NCBI RefSeq assembly: GCF_000301075.1
Contig: NZ_JH932293.1
Coordinates: forward strand, 1,739,289 to 1,803,288
Reading direction: 5' to 3'
Length of the DNA stretch: 64,000 nt
From: Bergeyella zoohelcum ATCC 43767
GTDB lineage: Bacteria; Bacteroidota; Bacteroidia; Flavobacteriales; Weeksellaceae
Both the position numbers and the translations under genes were made by a program. Below the pieces are notes generated by a model, which had not been told where the DNA came from, did not search any database, and worked only from the letters and a program-made list of their open reading frames with translations. Shown here piece after piece: positions 1 through 8,319 of this stretch; the stretch's first letter is position 1, and each line of letters begins with the position of its first letter.

Positions 1-417
1 CAAGGGGATGAGCTTTCTACCTTTAACATCATTGATGAAGATGGCACCATCCTAAAATCTGTCCCAATGGAAGATATGAGCGAAGATGGAGACGGTGAAA
101 TCATGTCTGATGTGTACATTAAAGAAGTCTTTGAAAAGGTAGGAGACAAAACACATTTTCAGTATGGGCTACTAGATTTATGGGAGTTTTTCTGTGAACT
201 CATTGAGATTAATAATGAAAAACCCGCAGTAAATTATCCTATTACAGTATATCGTTTTGGAAATGTGCCTCTAAAAGCCCCTGAAAAATCAGCAGCGGCA
301 AATCAAAAAAACAAATTTGCCAGCTTTATGGATGATGCTTTTCTAGACGATGAGTTCAATGAAAGTGATTTAGATGATGACTTTGTAGATGAATATAGTG
401 ATTATGAAGATGAATAA
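1..417 (+). CDS. pRiA4b ORF-3-like / IS1096 TnpR-type protein, C-terminal part
   Basis: The reading frame is open from base 1, so the gene begins left of the window and only about 138 residues are present. The visible part has the alternating strand-helix pattern of the plasmid pRiA4b ORF-3 / IS1096 passenger protein family, including a WEFFCELI-type segment after a FQYGLLDL stretch. It ends in a strongly acidic tail rich in Asp and Glu. Family members are small cytoplasmic proteins of unknown function, often chromosomal in Bacteroidota despite the transposon-derived name. A strong hairpin terminator follows. The family call rests on remembered resemblance only; the truncation is simply the window edge. 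Confidence 0.6.
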   Translation, partial: QGDELSTFNIIDEDGTILKSVPMEDMSEDGDGEIMSDVYIKEVFEKVGDKTHFQYGLLDLWEFFCELIEINNEKPAVNYPITVYRFGNVPLKAPEKSAAANQKNKFASFMDDAFLDDEFNESDLDDDFVDEYSDYEDE

Positions 418-499
418 ATTCTCAATACACCCCCTTCTTTTGGGAGAGATTTTTTTGATAGAAGTGAGCATTTAGAGCTTAGAAATTAGAAAAAATTTA

Positions 500-540
500 A
501 ACAATAGGGAACAGATGTATCTGTTCCCTATTGTTTTATT
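500..540 (+). terminator. Rho-independent terminator
   Basis: A perfect 17-bp inverted repeat (arms 500-516 and 519-535, two-base loop GT) is followed by a T-rich stretch. It closes the transcript of the gene ending at 417. The A-rich start of the left arm makes it usable from the other strand as well. Confidence 0.85.
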
Positions 541-745
541 AACAAAGCTACTATCTCATTGGGCAACAAATATCCATTAAAAAAATAAAAATGAAGCGTC
601 GTGATTTCTTGTTAAAAATCTATAAATGCGTTAATGAAGTAACTTTTGATGTAAAAACTTTTGTATAACTTTTAGTTTTTATCACAAAAATTTAAACAAT
701 CTGATAACAAAATGAAAAATAAAAATTTTATTTTACAAAAATCAT

Positions 746-753
746 TATCTTTG
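746..753 (+). promoter_or_regulatory. Bacteroidota -7 box for the cobalamin operon
   Basis: TATCTTTG matches the TAnnTTTG consensus exactly and lies just upstream of the riboswitch aptamer. No clear -33 TTTG is visible at the right distance. The predicted start of transcription is near 760, so the whole aptamer would be in the leader. Confidence 0.6.
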
Positions 754-759
754 CTTCCT

Positions 760-905
760 ATAGAGGAAAAGGGAATTATGTGAAAATCATAAGCTGTCCC
801 CGCAACTGTAGTTCGTATAAAAAGTTTTTTACAATCCGCCACTGTGAAAATGGGAAGGCGTAAAAAATACGAAAGCCAGGAGACCTTACCTCCATCTGAT
901 AACTT
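760..905 (+). ncRNA. Cobalamin (B12) riboswitch
   Basis: The conserved aptamer pieces appear in order: a GGGAA / GTGAAAATCAT segment (771-790), the core AGCTGTCCCCGCAACTGTA (792-810), GCCACTG followed by GGGAAGGCG (838-860), and the B12-box-like GAAAGCCAGGAGACCT (871-886). It lies directly upstream of a BtuB-like receptor, the classic target. After the aptamer no strong terminator is seen; a short GCTTT/AAAGC hairpin lies before the start codon, so control may act on translation or by kissing-loop occlusion of the start region. Ligand binding should repress uptake genes when B12 is plentiful. Confidence 0.95.
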
Positions 906-935
906 GATTTTGCTTTCGGTGGAAAAGCTAATACA

Positions 936-2771
936 ATGATGACAAAAAAACATTATTTTTGGCTATTCGCTCTGTGCATCGGAAACGAATATGCCTCGCA
1001 AATCACTAAAATAGACTCCGTAGTAATCCGTGATCCACTACTGGAAAACCAATTGGTATCCCAAAAAATCATTAGCCTAAAAGACACTGAAATTCAAAAA
1101 AATACCACCAACTTATCTGAAAACCTCAGATTCCAATCTCCCATTTTCATTAAGGAAAACGGTAGAGGGATGGCTTCTTCGCCTTCGGTAAGGGGAACCT
1201 CTGCACAGCAAACGGCATTCTTATGGAATGGTATCCAGATAAATTCCTTATTTTTAGGGCAAGGAGACATTAACACACTTGGACTTTTAAGTTATGATAC
1301 CATTGTAGTAAAAATAGGTGCAGGGAGTTTACGCTTAGGCTCTGGAGCTATGGGAGCGAGTGTACATCTTAATAATGATTTGCCATACAATAAAGGATGG
1401 AATGGCTCTCTTCTCACTGAATACGGCTCCTACAATACGAGTAACAATGCTGTAAAAATAGGCTTCGGGAACGAAAAGTTTTCCGTAAAAGTAAACACCT
1501 CTTACAGTCAAAGTGATAATGATTACGAAATTGCTGAGAAAAAATACATCAACCGAAATGGGCAGTATCATCAGCTTCACTACGGCATGAGTGCAGGGTA
1601 CAGATTTAGCCCTCATCATGAAATGACCATACATTCACAATTTCATAAAGGAACTCAGCACTTTCCTATTTTTGACACCACTACTCTACCTACTAAATAC
1701 CACACTGGAGGACTAAAAACACTGCTCAACTATAAATATCAAGGTGAAAGATTTAAAAACCAGACCACTACGGCCTATATAGAAGATGAATTTAACTACT
1801 TCGGAAATATTCAAAATACCGAACCGAGTAGTGGCGGATTAGCAAAAACACTCATCGTAAGAAACTTATCTCATATCACCCTTACGCAGCCTGCACTATC
1901 ACTCTCCATCATGGGAGAATTTCAGCATAATGCAGGAATAGGAAAAAACTCGGGAATCATTCACCCCAAAAGAGACTGGGGATATGCATACTTTGGAGCC
2001 GTAAAAAAATGGACCAACGCCCATTCTACGGAACTCTCTGTAAGAAAAAACTTTATTAAAAATATTTCTAGTCCACTCCTCTTTTCGCTGGGCAATAAGC
2101 TAAAAGTAAGCCCACTATGGACTACTCATATCAATATTTCTAATAACTTCAGACTGCCCTCATTCAATGACCTCTACTGGCAGCCCGGGGGAAATCCTGC
2201 ACTTCGTCCAGAAATCGCTTGGCAGTTTGAAAGCATGCAAAGTTTTAGAATCAATGATTTCCAGATAGATATCATACCATTTTTATCCTACTTTAAAGAC
2301 AAATTACAATGGACCCCTACCGAATTAGGCTATTGGGCACCCAAAAACATGAATAAAGTAACCAGTTATGGTTCAGAAATTTATCTTCTTTACAAAAAGA
2401 AAATCCATAAAAACATCTTAGAACTGAAAGCCAACTATGCCTACACTCGTTCTATAGATGTAAACACCAAGCTGCAAAATATGTACATCCCCATCCATAA
2501 AGCGTCGGGTACCCTTTCTTTCTCTGCTCCTCAGTGGAATATCTACGCACAAGGGCTTTTTAATGGACGCACTTATACCACTACAGATGAAGATGTAAAC
2601 GCAGCACTAAAACCCTATTTTATCACCAACTTAGGCGTACAGATTTCCATGATAAAAAACCTTTCTTTAGGAGGAAAAGTGAACAATATTTTTAATCAAA
2701 TTTATTATACTACCGCTTATTACCCTCTACCATTGAGAAATTATTCGGTACAAATAGCTTATCAATTTTAA
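936..2771 (+). CDS. btuB: BtuB-like TonB-dependent cobalamin receptor
   Basis: The 611-residue product has an N-terminal signal peptide (MMTKKHYFWLFALCIGNEYA), a plug domain (about residues 40-150, with SVRGTSAQQTAFLWNG and a GAGSLRLGSGAMGASV stretch) and a C-terminal beta-barrel ending in an aromatic residue (YQF), as expected for an outer-membrane barrel. It imports a bound ligand using TonB energy. The cobalamin riboswitch in its leader identifies the ligand as a corrinoid. Two ATG codons at 936 and 939 could both serve as start. It is followed 11 bp later by a BtuG-like lipoprotein, so the two probably form one B12-responsive operon. Confidence 0.9.
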   Translation: MMTKKHYFWLFALCIGNEYASQITKIDSVVIRDPLLENQLVSQKIISLKDTEIQKNTTNLSENLRFQSPIFIKENGRGMASSPSVRGTSAQQTAFLWNGIQINSLFLGQGDINTLGLLSYDTIVVKIGAGSLRLGSGAMGASVHLNNDLPYNKGWNGSLLTEYGSYNTSNNAVKIGFGNEKFSVKVNTSYSQSDNDYEIAEKKYINRNGQYHQLHYGMSAGYRFSPHHEMTIHSQFHKGTQHFPIFDTTTLPTKYHTGGLKTLLNYKYQGERFKNQTTTAYIEDEFNYFGNIQNTEPSSGGLAKTLIVRNLSHITLTQPALSLSIMGEFQHNAGIGKNSGIIHPKRDWGYAYFGAVKKWTNAHSTELSVRKNFIKNISSPLLFSLGNKLKVSPLWTTHINISNNFRLPSFNDLYWQPGGNPALRPEIAWQFESMQSFRINDFQIDIIPFLSYFKDKLQWTPTELGYWAPKNMNKVTSYGSEIYLLYKKKIHKNILELKANYAYTRSIDVNTKLQNMYIPIHKASGTLSFSAPQWNIYAQGLFNGRTYTTTDEDVNAALKPYFITNLGVQISMIKNLSLGGKVNNIFNQIYYTTAYYPLPLRNYSVQIAYQF

Positions 2772-2782
2772 TTTTTAACGAT

Positions 2783-3850
2783 ATGAAACTTAATCAATTT
2801 TTGTTCCTTGCTGGTGCAAGTGCCATGCTCACACTTCAATCTTGTAGAACAGATGAGGCTACTTCATCTACAGGAAATTACCAAAACGGAATTTTCATTA
2901 CCAACGAAGGAAATTATGGAAAACCCAACTCAGGTGTTTCCTTTGTTTCTAAAGACCTTTCTTTTACAGAAAATGACATCTACTCTAAAGCCAATGGCGG
3001 TGAACCGATGGGAGATGTACTCAATTCTGCTGGTTTTCACGGCAATAACGCCTATTGGGTTATGAACAATTCTAATAAAATCATCGTTACAGACCGCTAT
3101 ACGATGAAAAAGAAAAGTGAAATTACCACTACAGAGCAGCCAAGATATATGGCATTTGCTAATAATTATATCTATGTAACAGAAAACCGATGGTACCCTA
3201 CTGAAGACGCATTCAGCAAATTAGGTATTTATGACCAAAATCACAATCGGGTAAAAACCATCACCTTTGACCGATTATCAGAAAAAATAGTATCGGCGTC
3301 CAACTATATTTATGTGCAAACCGATGGTACCAAATATGTTTATAATGGAAACACTTCCGTAGCTGTACCTACAGGACATACCATTAGCAGAATCAACCCT
3401 ACGACCAATGAAGTGGACAAAATCATCACCCTCAACCATACTGGCATGATTAAAGATATGGTAGAAAGCCAAGGAGATGTGTATGTAATGTCTTCATCAC
3501 AAAGTGCTGGAACTGCTATTTTCAGAGTAGAAGGATCCAGTGGTAATATATCAAAAATCAATACTGGAGCCGTAGGAATAGGAAGTAAATTAGCCGTAGA
3601 TAATGGCACCATCTATATCCTTGACTCTAATAAAAACATCTTCAAATACAATGGAGTAAGTACTACTAAACTCTTCATGTCTAATGCTTCTACTTATATC
3701 TATGGGTTTAATGTCATCGATGAAAAAATTTATATTTCTGAAATGAATAATTTCACTTCTAATAGCACCATCTCCGTGCATAATGCAGCTGGAACACTTT
3801 TGAAAACTTTCACTACGGGCATAGGAAGCAATGGTTTCTATAAAAATTAA
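2783..3850 (+). CDS. BtuG-like surface lipoprotein, YncE/DUF5074-type beta-propeller
   Basis: The 355-residue protein starts with a lipoprotein signal peptide whose lipobox is LQSC, so Cys21 should be lipidated. The mature part begins GIFITNEGNYG and consists of repeated blade-like segments (for example PRYMAFANNYIYVTEN, SNYIYVQTD, DGTIYIL-like), consistent with a seven-bladed propeller of the YncE/DUF5074 kind. In Bacteroides the homologous BtuG caps BtuB and captures B12 with very high affinity. Here it follows btuB by 11 bp behind a cobalamin riboswitch, which strongly supports the same role. The acidic residues just after Cys (RTDE) may help surface export. Exact ligand specificity is inferred from context. 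Confidence 0.82.
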   Translation: MKLNQFLFLAGASAMLTLQSCRTDEATSSTGNYQNGIFITNEGNYGKPNSGVSFVSKDLSFTENDIYSKANGGEPMGDVLNSAGFHGNNAYWVMNNSNKIIVTDRYTMKKKSEITTTEQPRYMAFANNYIYVTENRWYPTEDAFSKLGIYDQNHNRVKTITFDRLSEKIVSASNYIYVQTDGTKYVYNGNTSVAVPTGHTISRINPTTNEVDKIITLNHTGMIKDMVESQGDVYVMSSSQSAGTAIFRVEGSSGNISKINTGAVGIGSKLAVDNGTIYILDSNKNIFKYNGVSTTKLFMSNASTYIYGFNVIDEKIYISEMNNFTSNSTISVHNAAGTLLKTFTTGIGSNGFYKN

Positions 3851-4024
3851 GCTATAGACCCCTTAAAAACTGGCAAAAATTTTGCTATTAAAAACTACGA
3901 TGAATGTTTTTGTTTACATTTCATCACCTCGGTCTTAGCGGTGATTTTATAATCGGCAAAACCAAATGTAAAGAAAAATTAGGGTATGGATTCCAATTTT
4001 TGGCTGGAAAATATCACAAAATTC

Positions 4025-4057
4025 AAACACTCTTTAAAGAACATTTAAAGAGTGTTT
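4025..4057. terminator. Bidirectional hairpin terminator
   Basis: Perfect 14-bp arms (4025-4038 and 4044-4057) enclose the loop GAACA, with A and T runs on the flanks. It lies between the btuG-like gene (+) and the 3' end of the decayed coiled-coil gene (-), and could serve both. Confidence 0.75.
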
Positions 4058-4073
4058 TTGTTACTCAAGCCAT

Positions 4074-4423
4074 TTATTCCAAATTGTGTTCTTTAAACCT
4101 TTGCCGTAGCACTTGGTTTTCCTCTTTAAGGAGTTTTTACTGTGCGTTTCAGACTATTGATTTCATCCTGCATGAGCTTTATTTTTTCCTCATAAAGTCC
4201 CGTAATTTCTCGGAATTTAGCCTCATATCGCTTTTCCAAGTCATCCAGTGTTTTCTGATACACGCTTACCACTTTATCTACATTGGTAATTTCTATGCTA
4301 TCATTATTCACTTCTATTGTTTCTGTCTCAGCTTTCAGTTTGTTTCTCCCGAATAGAACCAGCAATTAGGGATGAAAGCCCCGTTACTACCACTGGCATA
4401 ATGTATTCTCTAAAAATATCCAT
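4074..4423 (-). pseudogene. Frameshifted phage-type membrane-anchored coiled-coil protein
   Basis: Read on the minus strand from ATG at 4423, the gene encodes a hydrophobic anchor (MDIFREYIMPVVVTGLSSLIAGS). One extra base then shifts the frame into FGRNKLKAETETIEVNN and a long coiled coil (VVSVYQKTLDDLEKRYEAKF and onward) to about 4127. A second extra base, within ACTCCTTAA, stops that frame. Removing one base there continues into LKEENQVLRQRFKEHNLE and a TAA at 4074. The total length, 350 bp, equals 116 codons plus two bases, as expected for two single-base insertions. The layout resembles small anchor/coiled-coil proteins of Bacteroidota prophages. No other intact phage gene is adjacent, so this looks like a prophage remnant. 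Confidence 0.65.
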
Positions 4424-4466
4424 CATATAAGAATATTATCTCATTCCCAAATTATTTCATCATTTT

Positions 4467-4550
4467 TTACGGATACGCTAAAGCCAGTCCCCCCCATAGG
4501 TTTCCATCAAACATTTTAATTCCTTTGTCAGCATCAGCTCTCAAATCCAT
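4467..4550 (-). other. Possible C-terminal gene remnant, 27 codons
   Basis: On the minus strand a short open frame from ATG at 4550 ends in a stop at 4467 and reads like an ordinary protein end (MDLRADADKGIKMF, then a Gly/Leu-rich tail ending ALAYP). It starts inside the first copy of the 119-bp repeat. It could be the surviving end of a phage or accessory gene. I do not recognise it and the evidence is compositional only. Confidence 0.25.
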
Positions 4551-4656
4551 AGGTAATAATTCAGTTTATATATTTGACTTTCAAAACCTTAAACATACGA
4601 ATTATTACCTTTTTTTGCAAATATTTTTTAATTTTTCTTATCCCGAACTCAGGTTA
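4538..4656. repeat. 119-bp direct repeat, copy 1
   Basis: This block is nearly identical to 4767-4885. It contains a perfect 12-bp inverted repeat, AGGTAATAATTC (4551-4562) and GAATTATTACCT (4599-4610), and ends in TCCCGAACTCAGGTTA. The stem-loop plus a conserved tail suggest a small non-coding element or the end of a mobile element. No transposase is present. Confidence 0.8.
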
Positions 4657-4766
4657 TTTAACGATTCACATCTGGTACATTTCATGACGCTAAATTATAT
4701 AAAATATATCAGAATAACAATACCTAAATATATTAATTTAACAATACCAAATATCCGTAACTTGCT

Positions 4767-4885
4767 CTCTCAAATACATAGGCAATAATTCGGTTTATAT
4801 ATCTAATTTTCAAAACACTAGATATACGAATTATTACCTTTTTTTGCAAATATTTTTTACTTTTGCTTATCCCGAACTCAGGTTA
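4767..4885. repeat. 119-bp direct repeat, copy 2
   Basis: Second copy of the element at 4538-4656, offset by 229 bp, with scattered substitutions. It keeps the inverted repeat (one mismatch in the left arm, AGGCAATAATTCG) and the same tail, TCCCGAACTCAGGTTA at 4870-4885. The 110 bp between the copies holds nothing recognisable. Confidence 0.8.
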
Positions 4886-4974
4886 AAATAAAATTCAAAA
4901 TGAGCTGGATATATGTTTTTCTAAAATTCTAGAGTTAAGTAGAATTATCTTATGGTATTATCGCCTTTTATTCG

Positions 4975-4982
4975 TAAATTTG
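4975..4982 (+). promoter_or_regulatory. -7 box for ychF
   Basis: TAAATTTG is an exact TAnnTTTG match 34 bp upstream of the ychF start codon, predicting a leader of about 25-30 nt. It sits just after the repeat region. Confidence 0.6.
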
Positions 4983-5016
4983 TAAGATATTTTTTAACAA
5001 AATAATTTTTGCTTCA

Positions 5017-6108
5017 ATGAAATGTGGAATTGTAGGATTGCCCAATGTAGGTAAATCCACTCTTTTTAATTGTTTAAGTAATGCGAAAGCACAATCTGCC
5101 AACTACCCCTTTTGTACCATAGAACCGAATTTGGGGACGGTATCTGTACCTGATCCTCGACTGAATAAATTAGAAGAACTGGTAAAGCCAGAAAGAGTAC
5201 AGCCTGCCGTAGTAGAGATAGTGGACATTGCAGGGCTAGTGAAAGGGGCTTCTAAAGGAGAGGGGCTCGGTAATCAGTTTCTTGCCAATATCCGTGAGTG
5301 TGAAGCTATTATCCATGTGCTTCGCTGTTTCGAAAATGGAAACATCGTTCATGTAGAAGGTTCTGTGGATCCTCTGAGAGACAAAGAAATCATTGATATA
5401 GAACTCCAACTGAAAGATTTAGAGACCGTAGGAAAGGCTGTGGATAAAGCGAAGAAATTCATCAAGTCAGGGAAAAAAGAGGATATCCTTACCTATGAAA
5501 CCCTTCTGGCACTCCAGAAATTTTTGGAAGATGGTAGAAATGCAAGAGAATTTGAAACCAATGACCTTACACTGCCTATCATCAACGAGGTGCACCTTTT
5601 GACTAAAAAACCCATCCTCTATGTATGTAATGTAGATGAAAAATCCATTAAAAACGGTAATGAATGGATTCCTAAAATTGAGGAGATGGCGGCCAAAGAG
5701 GGGGCCGAAGTAGTGGTACTTGCTGCTCAAATAGAAGCTGACATTAATGAATTAGAAACTTATGAGGAGAGACAAATGTTTTTAGAAGAGCTCGGTCTAG
5801 AAGAACCCGGTGTAAACCGCCTAATTCGAAAAGCCTATGCGTTGCTGAAACTCCAAACCTACTTTACCGCTGGGGTAAAAGAAGTAAGAGCATGGACCAT
5901 TCAGAAAGGCTGGACAGCTCCTCAGGCAGCGGGTGTTATCCATACAGATTTCGAAAAAGGATTCATCCGTGCAGAGGTGATAAAATTTGATGACTTCGTA
6001 AACTATGGCTCTGAAGCTAAAGTAAAAGAAGCAGGGAAAATGGGAGTAGAAGGAAAAGAATACATTGTCCAAGATGGTGACATTATGCACTTTAGATTTA
6101 ATGTATAA
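5017..6108 (+). CDS. ychF: Redox-regulated ATPase YchF (Obg-family GTPase fold)
   Basis: The 363-residue length is the usual family size. The G1 motif GLPNVGKST is at residues 7-15, G3 appears as [19 protein letters not shown], and the NVDE motif replaces NKxD, which is why YchF prefers ATP over GTP. A coiled-coil insertion (about 120-200) and the C-terminal TGS domain (about 280-363, with [18 protein letters not shown]) complete the protein. It is a ribosome-associated cytoplasmic ATPase linked to stress and translation control. It has its own promoter and a terminator, so it appears monocistronic. Confidence 0.97.
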   Translation: MKCGIVGLPNVGKSTLFNCLSNAKAQSANYPFCTIEPNLGTVSVPDPRLNKLEELVKPERVQPAVVEIVDIAGLVKGASKGEGLGNQFLANIRECEAIIHVLRCFENGNIVHVEGSVDPLRDKEIIDIELQLKDLETVGKAVDKAKKFIKSGKKEDILTYETLLALQKFLEDGRNAREFETNDLTLPIINEVHLLTKKPILYVCNVDEKSIKNGNEWIPKIEEMAAKEGAEVVVLAAQIEADINELETYEERQMFLEELGLEEPGVNRLIRKAYALLKLQTYFTAGVKEVRAWTIQKGWTAPQAAGVIHTDFEKGFIRAEVIKFDDFVNYGSEAKVKEAGKMGVEGKEYIVQDGDIMHFRFNV

Positions 6109-6114
6109 AATAGA

Positions 6115-6142
6115 AAAACCAAGCCTTTGAGCTTGGTTTTTT
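6115..6142 (+). terminator. Terminator of ychF
   Basis: The arms AAAACCAAGC (6115-6124) and GCTTGGTTTT (6131-6140) flank a six-base loop and run into a T stretch, seven bases after the ychF stop codon. Confidence 0.9.
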
Positions 6143-6250
6143 CATTAAGTACAGCAGATGAGAATATTCTTTAGTTTTTTTGCTCTAGTAATTTGATATT
6201 TTATAAGTAACAGACAACATTTCTAATTTCTAAACTCATTGTTACGGCTA

Positions 6251-6934
6251 TTATTTCTTTTTGTAGTGGTCAAAAATTCCAAAATCAGTAGGCGTCCAAA
6301 GTGCAGCTTTTTGTCCGCAAGCTTTAAGTGCATTATTCGCCCAAGTGTTGCAGGTCATTAAGAAGCTATAGCTCCCTTTGGCTTCATAAAAAGCGTCATT
6401 ATTGCCATAGACAGCATCAGTAGGAATAAGTATGTTTCGCCCTAAAGTATCTTTATCAAATTGATGGTCAATGAATGAAATTAATCGTTTATATTGTTCC
6501 TCAGTAACTGGAATTTTAATGCAGTTTTCATCTTCTTTCATCGTTGGATAATAAGTACAATGCATAGCCGATTCACTAAGAGAGAAGGCTGCTTTAAAGG
6601 CAGTGGAAAATTTTAAATCTTTCCACTCTGGGGTGTCTAGATAAAAACCTTTATCTCCCCATCCTATTGCTAAATATGGAAAAGTACCTTTACTATTCTG
6701 GATATTTTCTACTGGAATTTTTTGTGACCAATCCATAAGTGAGTGTTTTACAGGTACCACAATATCCGTATGAACTCCGTTAGTAAGTAAGAATATATCC
6801 ACTGTTTTGGTCGATGCTGTTTTTTCAGCAGCTATTGGAATTTTGGGTAAAGCCCAACCTAACAATAAATAAACTATTGGGATAGCCATTATTATTGCTA
6901 AAACCCTTATAATAATTTTTCTTGTCTTCTTCAT
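6251..6934 (-). CDS. DUF2459 / TIGR02117 family membrane-anchored protein
   Basis: The 227-residue product starts with one transmembrane or uncleaved signal segment (residues 8-28), followed by a soluble domain. Recognisable family stretches are FLLTNGVHTDIVVPV, IGWGDKGFYLDTPEW and, near the end, the Cys-containing TCNTWANNALKACG. This is the pattern of the DUF2459/TIGR02117 family, known from genes near urease clusters in other bacteria. The conserved HxD and CNTW motifs look like an NlpC/P60-type catalytic pair, but that is inference. It is the last gene of a two-gene unit behind the HD phosphohydrolase, four bases downstream of it. Confidence 0.75.
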   Translation of the reverse strand: MKKTRKIIIRVLAIIMAIPIVYLLLGWALPKIPIAAEKTASTKTVDIFLLTNGVHTDIVVPVKHSLMDWSQKIPVENIQNSKGTFPYLAIGWGDKGFYLDTPEWKDLKFSTAFKAAFSLSESAMHCTYYPTMKEDENCIKIPVTEEQYKRLISFIDHQFDKDTLGRNILIPTDAVYGNNDAFYEAKGSYSFLMTCNTWANNALKACGQKAALWTPTDFGIFDHYKKK

Positions 6935-6938
6935 GATG

Positions 6939-8159
6939 TTATTTTTTTTCTAGTTCTCTGGGAGTTACTAATACATACCTTTTACTAGACTGTGTAATAG
7001 ATGAAGTAAGAATATGCCCTTCGTATTGGTGTAATGGAATGATTTCCTGATTTTTCGTAAAAATATGTATGGGTTGCTGTACAGCATTGTATGGCAAAAG
7101 ATTTCTTTCCAAAGCATATACCAGCTCTTCTGCTTCCTGCTTTCCAAAAAACGCTATGGCTTGTTGTTTTTTCATTTCTATTTCCTCTGTGCTGAAAGGC
7201 TTTGTACCTATACTCGTTTTTGGCAAATTTCTATGGATGATACATTGACACTGGTAGGATAATAAAAAATCCTCATGACTGCTCCATGTTTTAATGGCCT
7301 CAATAATATCATTGTCATCTAATCTTGTAAACTGTCTAATGTCTTCACTACTTGGCTCTATGATTTTCTTGGATTTCAAAAAATAGTCCAGAGCCTCACT
7401 CTTTGTTTCTAACTTATTTTCTAATGCCAATGCTTTGGCACTCTTTAAGATGCTTACCAACAAATTTTCTGCCATGGCCGCCGTTTTGTGATAATATACC
7501 TGCCAATACATGAACATTCGGGAGGTGAGAAAATGCTCTACAGAATAAACTCCTTTGGCATCTACTACCAGTTCATCTTCATAGACATTGAGCATAGAAA
7601 TCAGCCTTTCTGTATTTACATTTCCTTCGGCTACACCTGTAAAAAAACTATCTCTTTTAAGGTAATCTAGTCTATCTACATCTAGCTGAGAAGAGACCAA
7701 TTGATTAAAAAACTTTCTTGGATATTTTCCTTGAAACATCTCTATTGCCATAGAAAGTTCGCCCCCAAATTCTTTATTTAACCGATGCATGAGCAATAGA
7801 GAGAGATTTTCATGATGCCAGTCTTCCATCAATACACTTTCTAATGCATGCGAAAAAGGTCCATGACCGATATCATGAAGCAAAATGGCCAAAAGTGCTG
7901 CTTTTTCTTCTTCCTGAAAAATCATCACCCCTTTCATTTTAAGTGTTTCTAAAACTTTGGACATTAGGTGCATAGCTCCTAAAGCATGATGAAAACGAGT
8001 ATGCGTAGCACCAGGGAAAATAAGATTGAGAAGTCCTGTTTGTCCTATATGTCTAAGTCTTTGAAAATAAGAATGTTCTAAAACATCATACACTATATCA
8101 TGCGTTATTCTGATGAATCCATGTATGGGATCATTGATGATTTTTCTTTTATTCAGCAT
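6939..8159 (-). CDS. HD-domain phosphohydrolase (dGTPase-like)
   Basis: The 406-residue protein begins KIINDPIHGFI and carries the HD-superfamily metal ligands in order: FHHALGAMHLM (about residues 57-67), HDIGHGPFSHALE (about 94-106) and the downstream QLDVDRLDYLKRDSFFTG (about 157-174). These match the dGTPase/SAMHD1-like group often annotated YdhJ, which hydrolyse nucleotides or related phosphates. The true substrate cannot be read from sequence. Only four bases separate it from the DUF2459 gene downstream, so they are probably cotranscribed. Confidence 0.88.
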   Translation of the reverse strand: MLNKRKIINDPIHGFIRITHDIVYDVLEHSYFQRLRHIGQTGLLNLIFPGATHTRFHHALGAMHLMSKVLETLKMKGVMIFQEEEKAALLAILLHDIGHGPFSHALESVLMEDWHHENLSLLLMHRLNKEFGGELSMAIEMFQGKYPRKFFNQLVSSQLDVDRLDYLKRDSFFTGVAEGNVNTERLISMLNVYEDELVVDAKGVYSVEHFLTSRMFMYWQVYYHKTAAMAENLLVSILKSAKALALENKLETKSEALDYFLKSKKIIEPSSEDIRQFTRLDDNDIIEAIKTWSSHEDFLLSYQCQCIIHRNLPKTSIGTKPFSTEEIEMKKQQAIAFFGKQEAEELVYALERNLLPYNAVQQPIHIFTKNQEIIPLHQYEGHILTSSITQSSKRYVLVTPRELEKK

Positions 8160-8319
8160 ATTCTTTTTCTTATAGCGAAGATAAGGTTTTTCAGAAGTTT
8201 AAAAAGTATTTTCATATTTTAAATTTTATAGTTGCTCCTTTCTCATTGAGTTTTGATGACATATTTTTTAATTCGGTGATGCTTATTTTAATTGGCAAAC
8301 ATTTTGCAAAAGAGCTATC

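Noticed and set aside
3904..4356. 150-codon open frame on the plus strand after the btuG-like gene
   Set aside because: It lies antisense to the coiled-coil pseudogene and crosses the 4025 hairpin; its residues (runs of F, C, H) look like non-coding A/T-rich translation.
4525..4788. 87-codon plus-strand frame across the 119-bp repeats
   Set aside because: Its content comes from repeat and low-complexity sequence, with no promoter or protein-like pattern.
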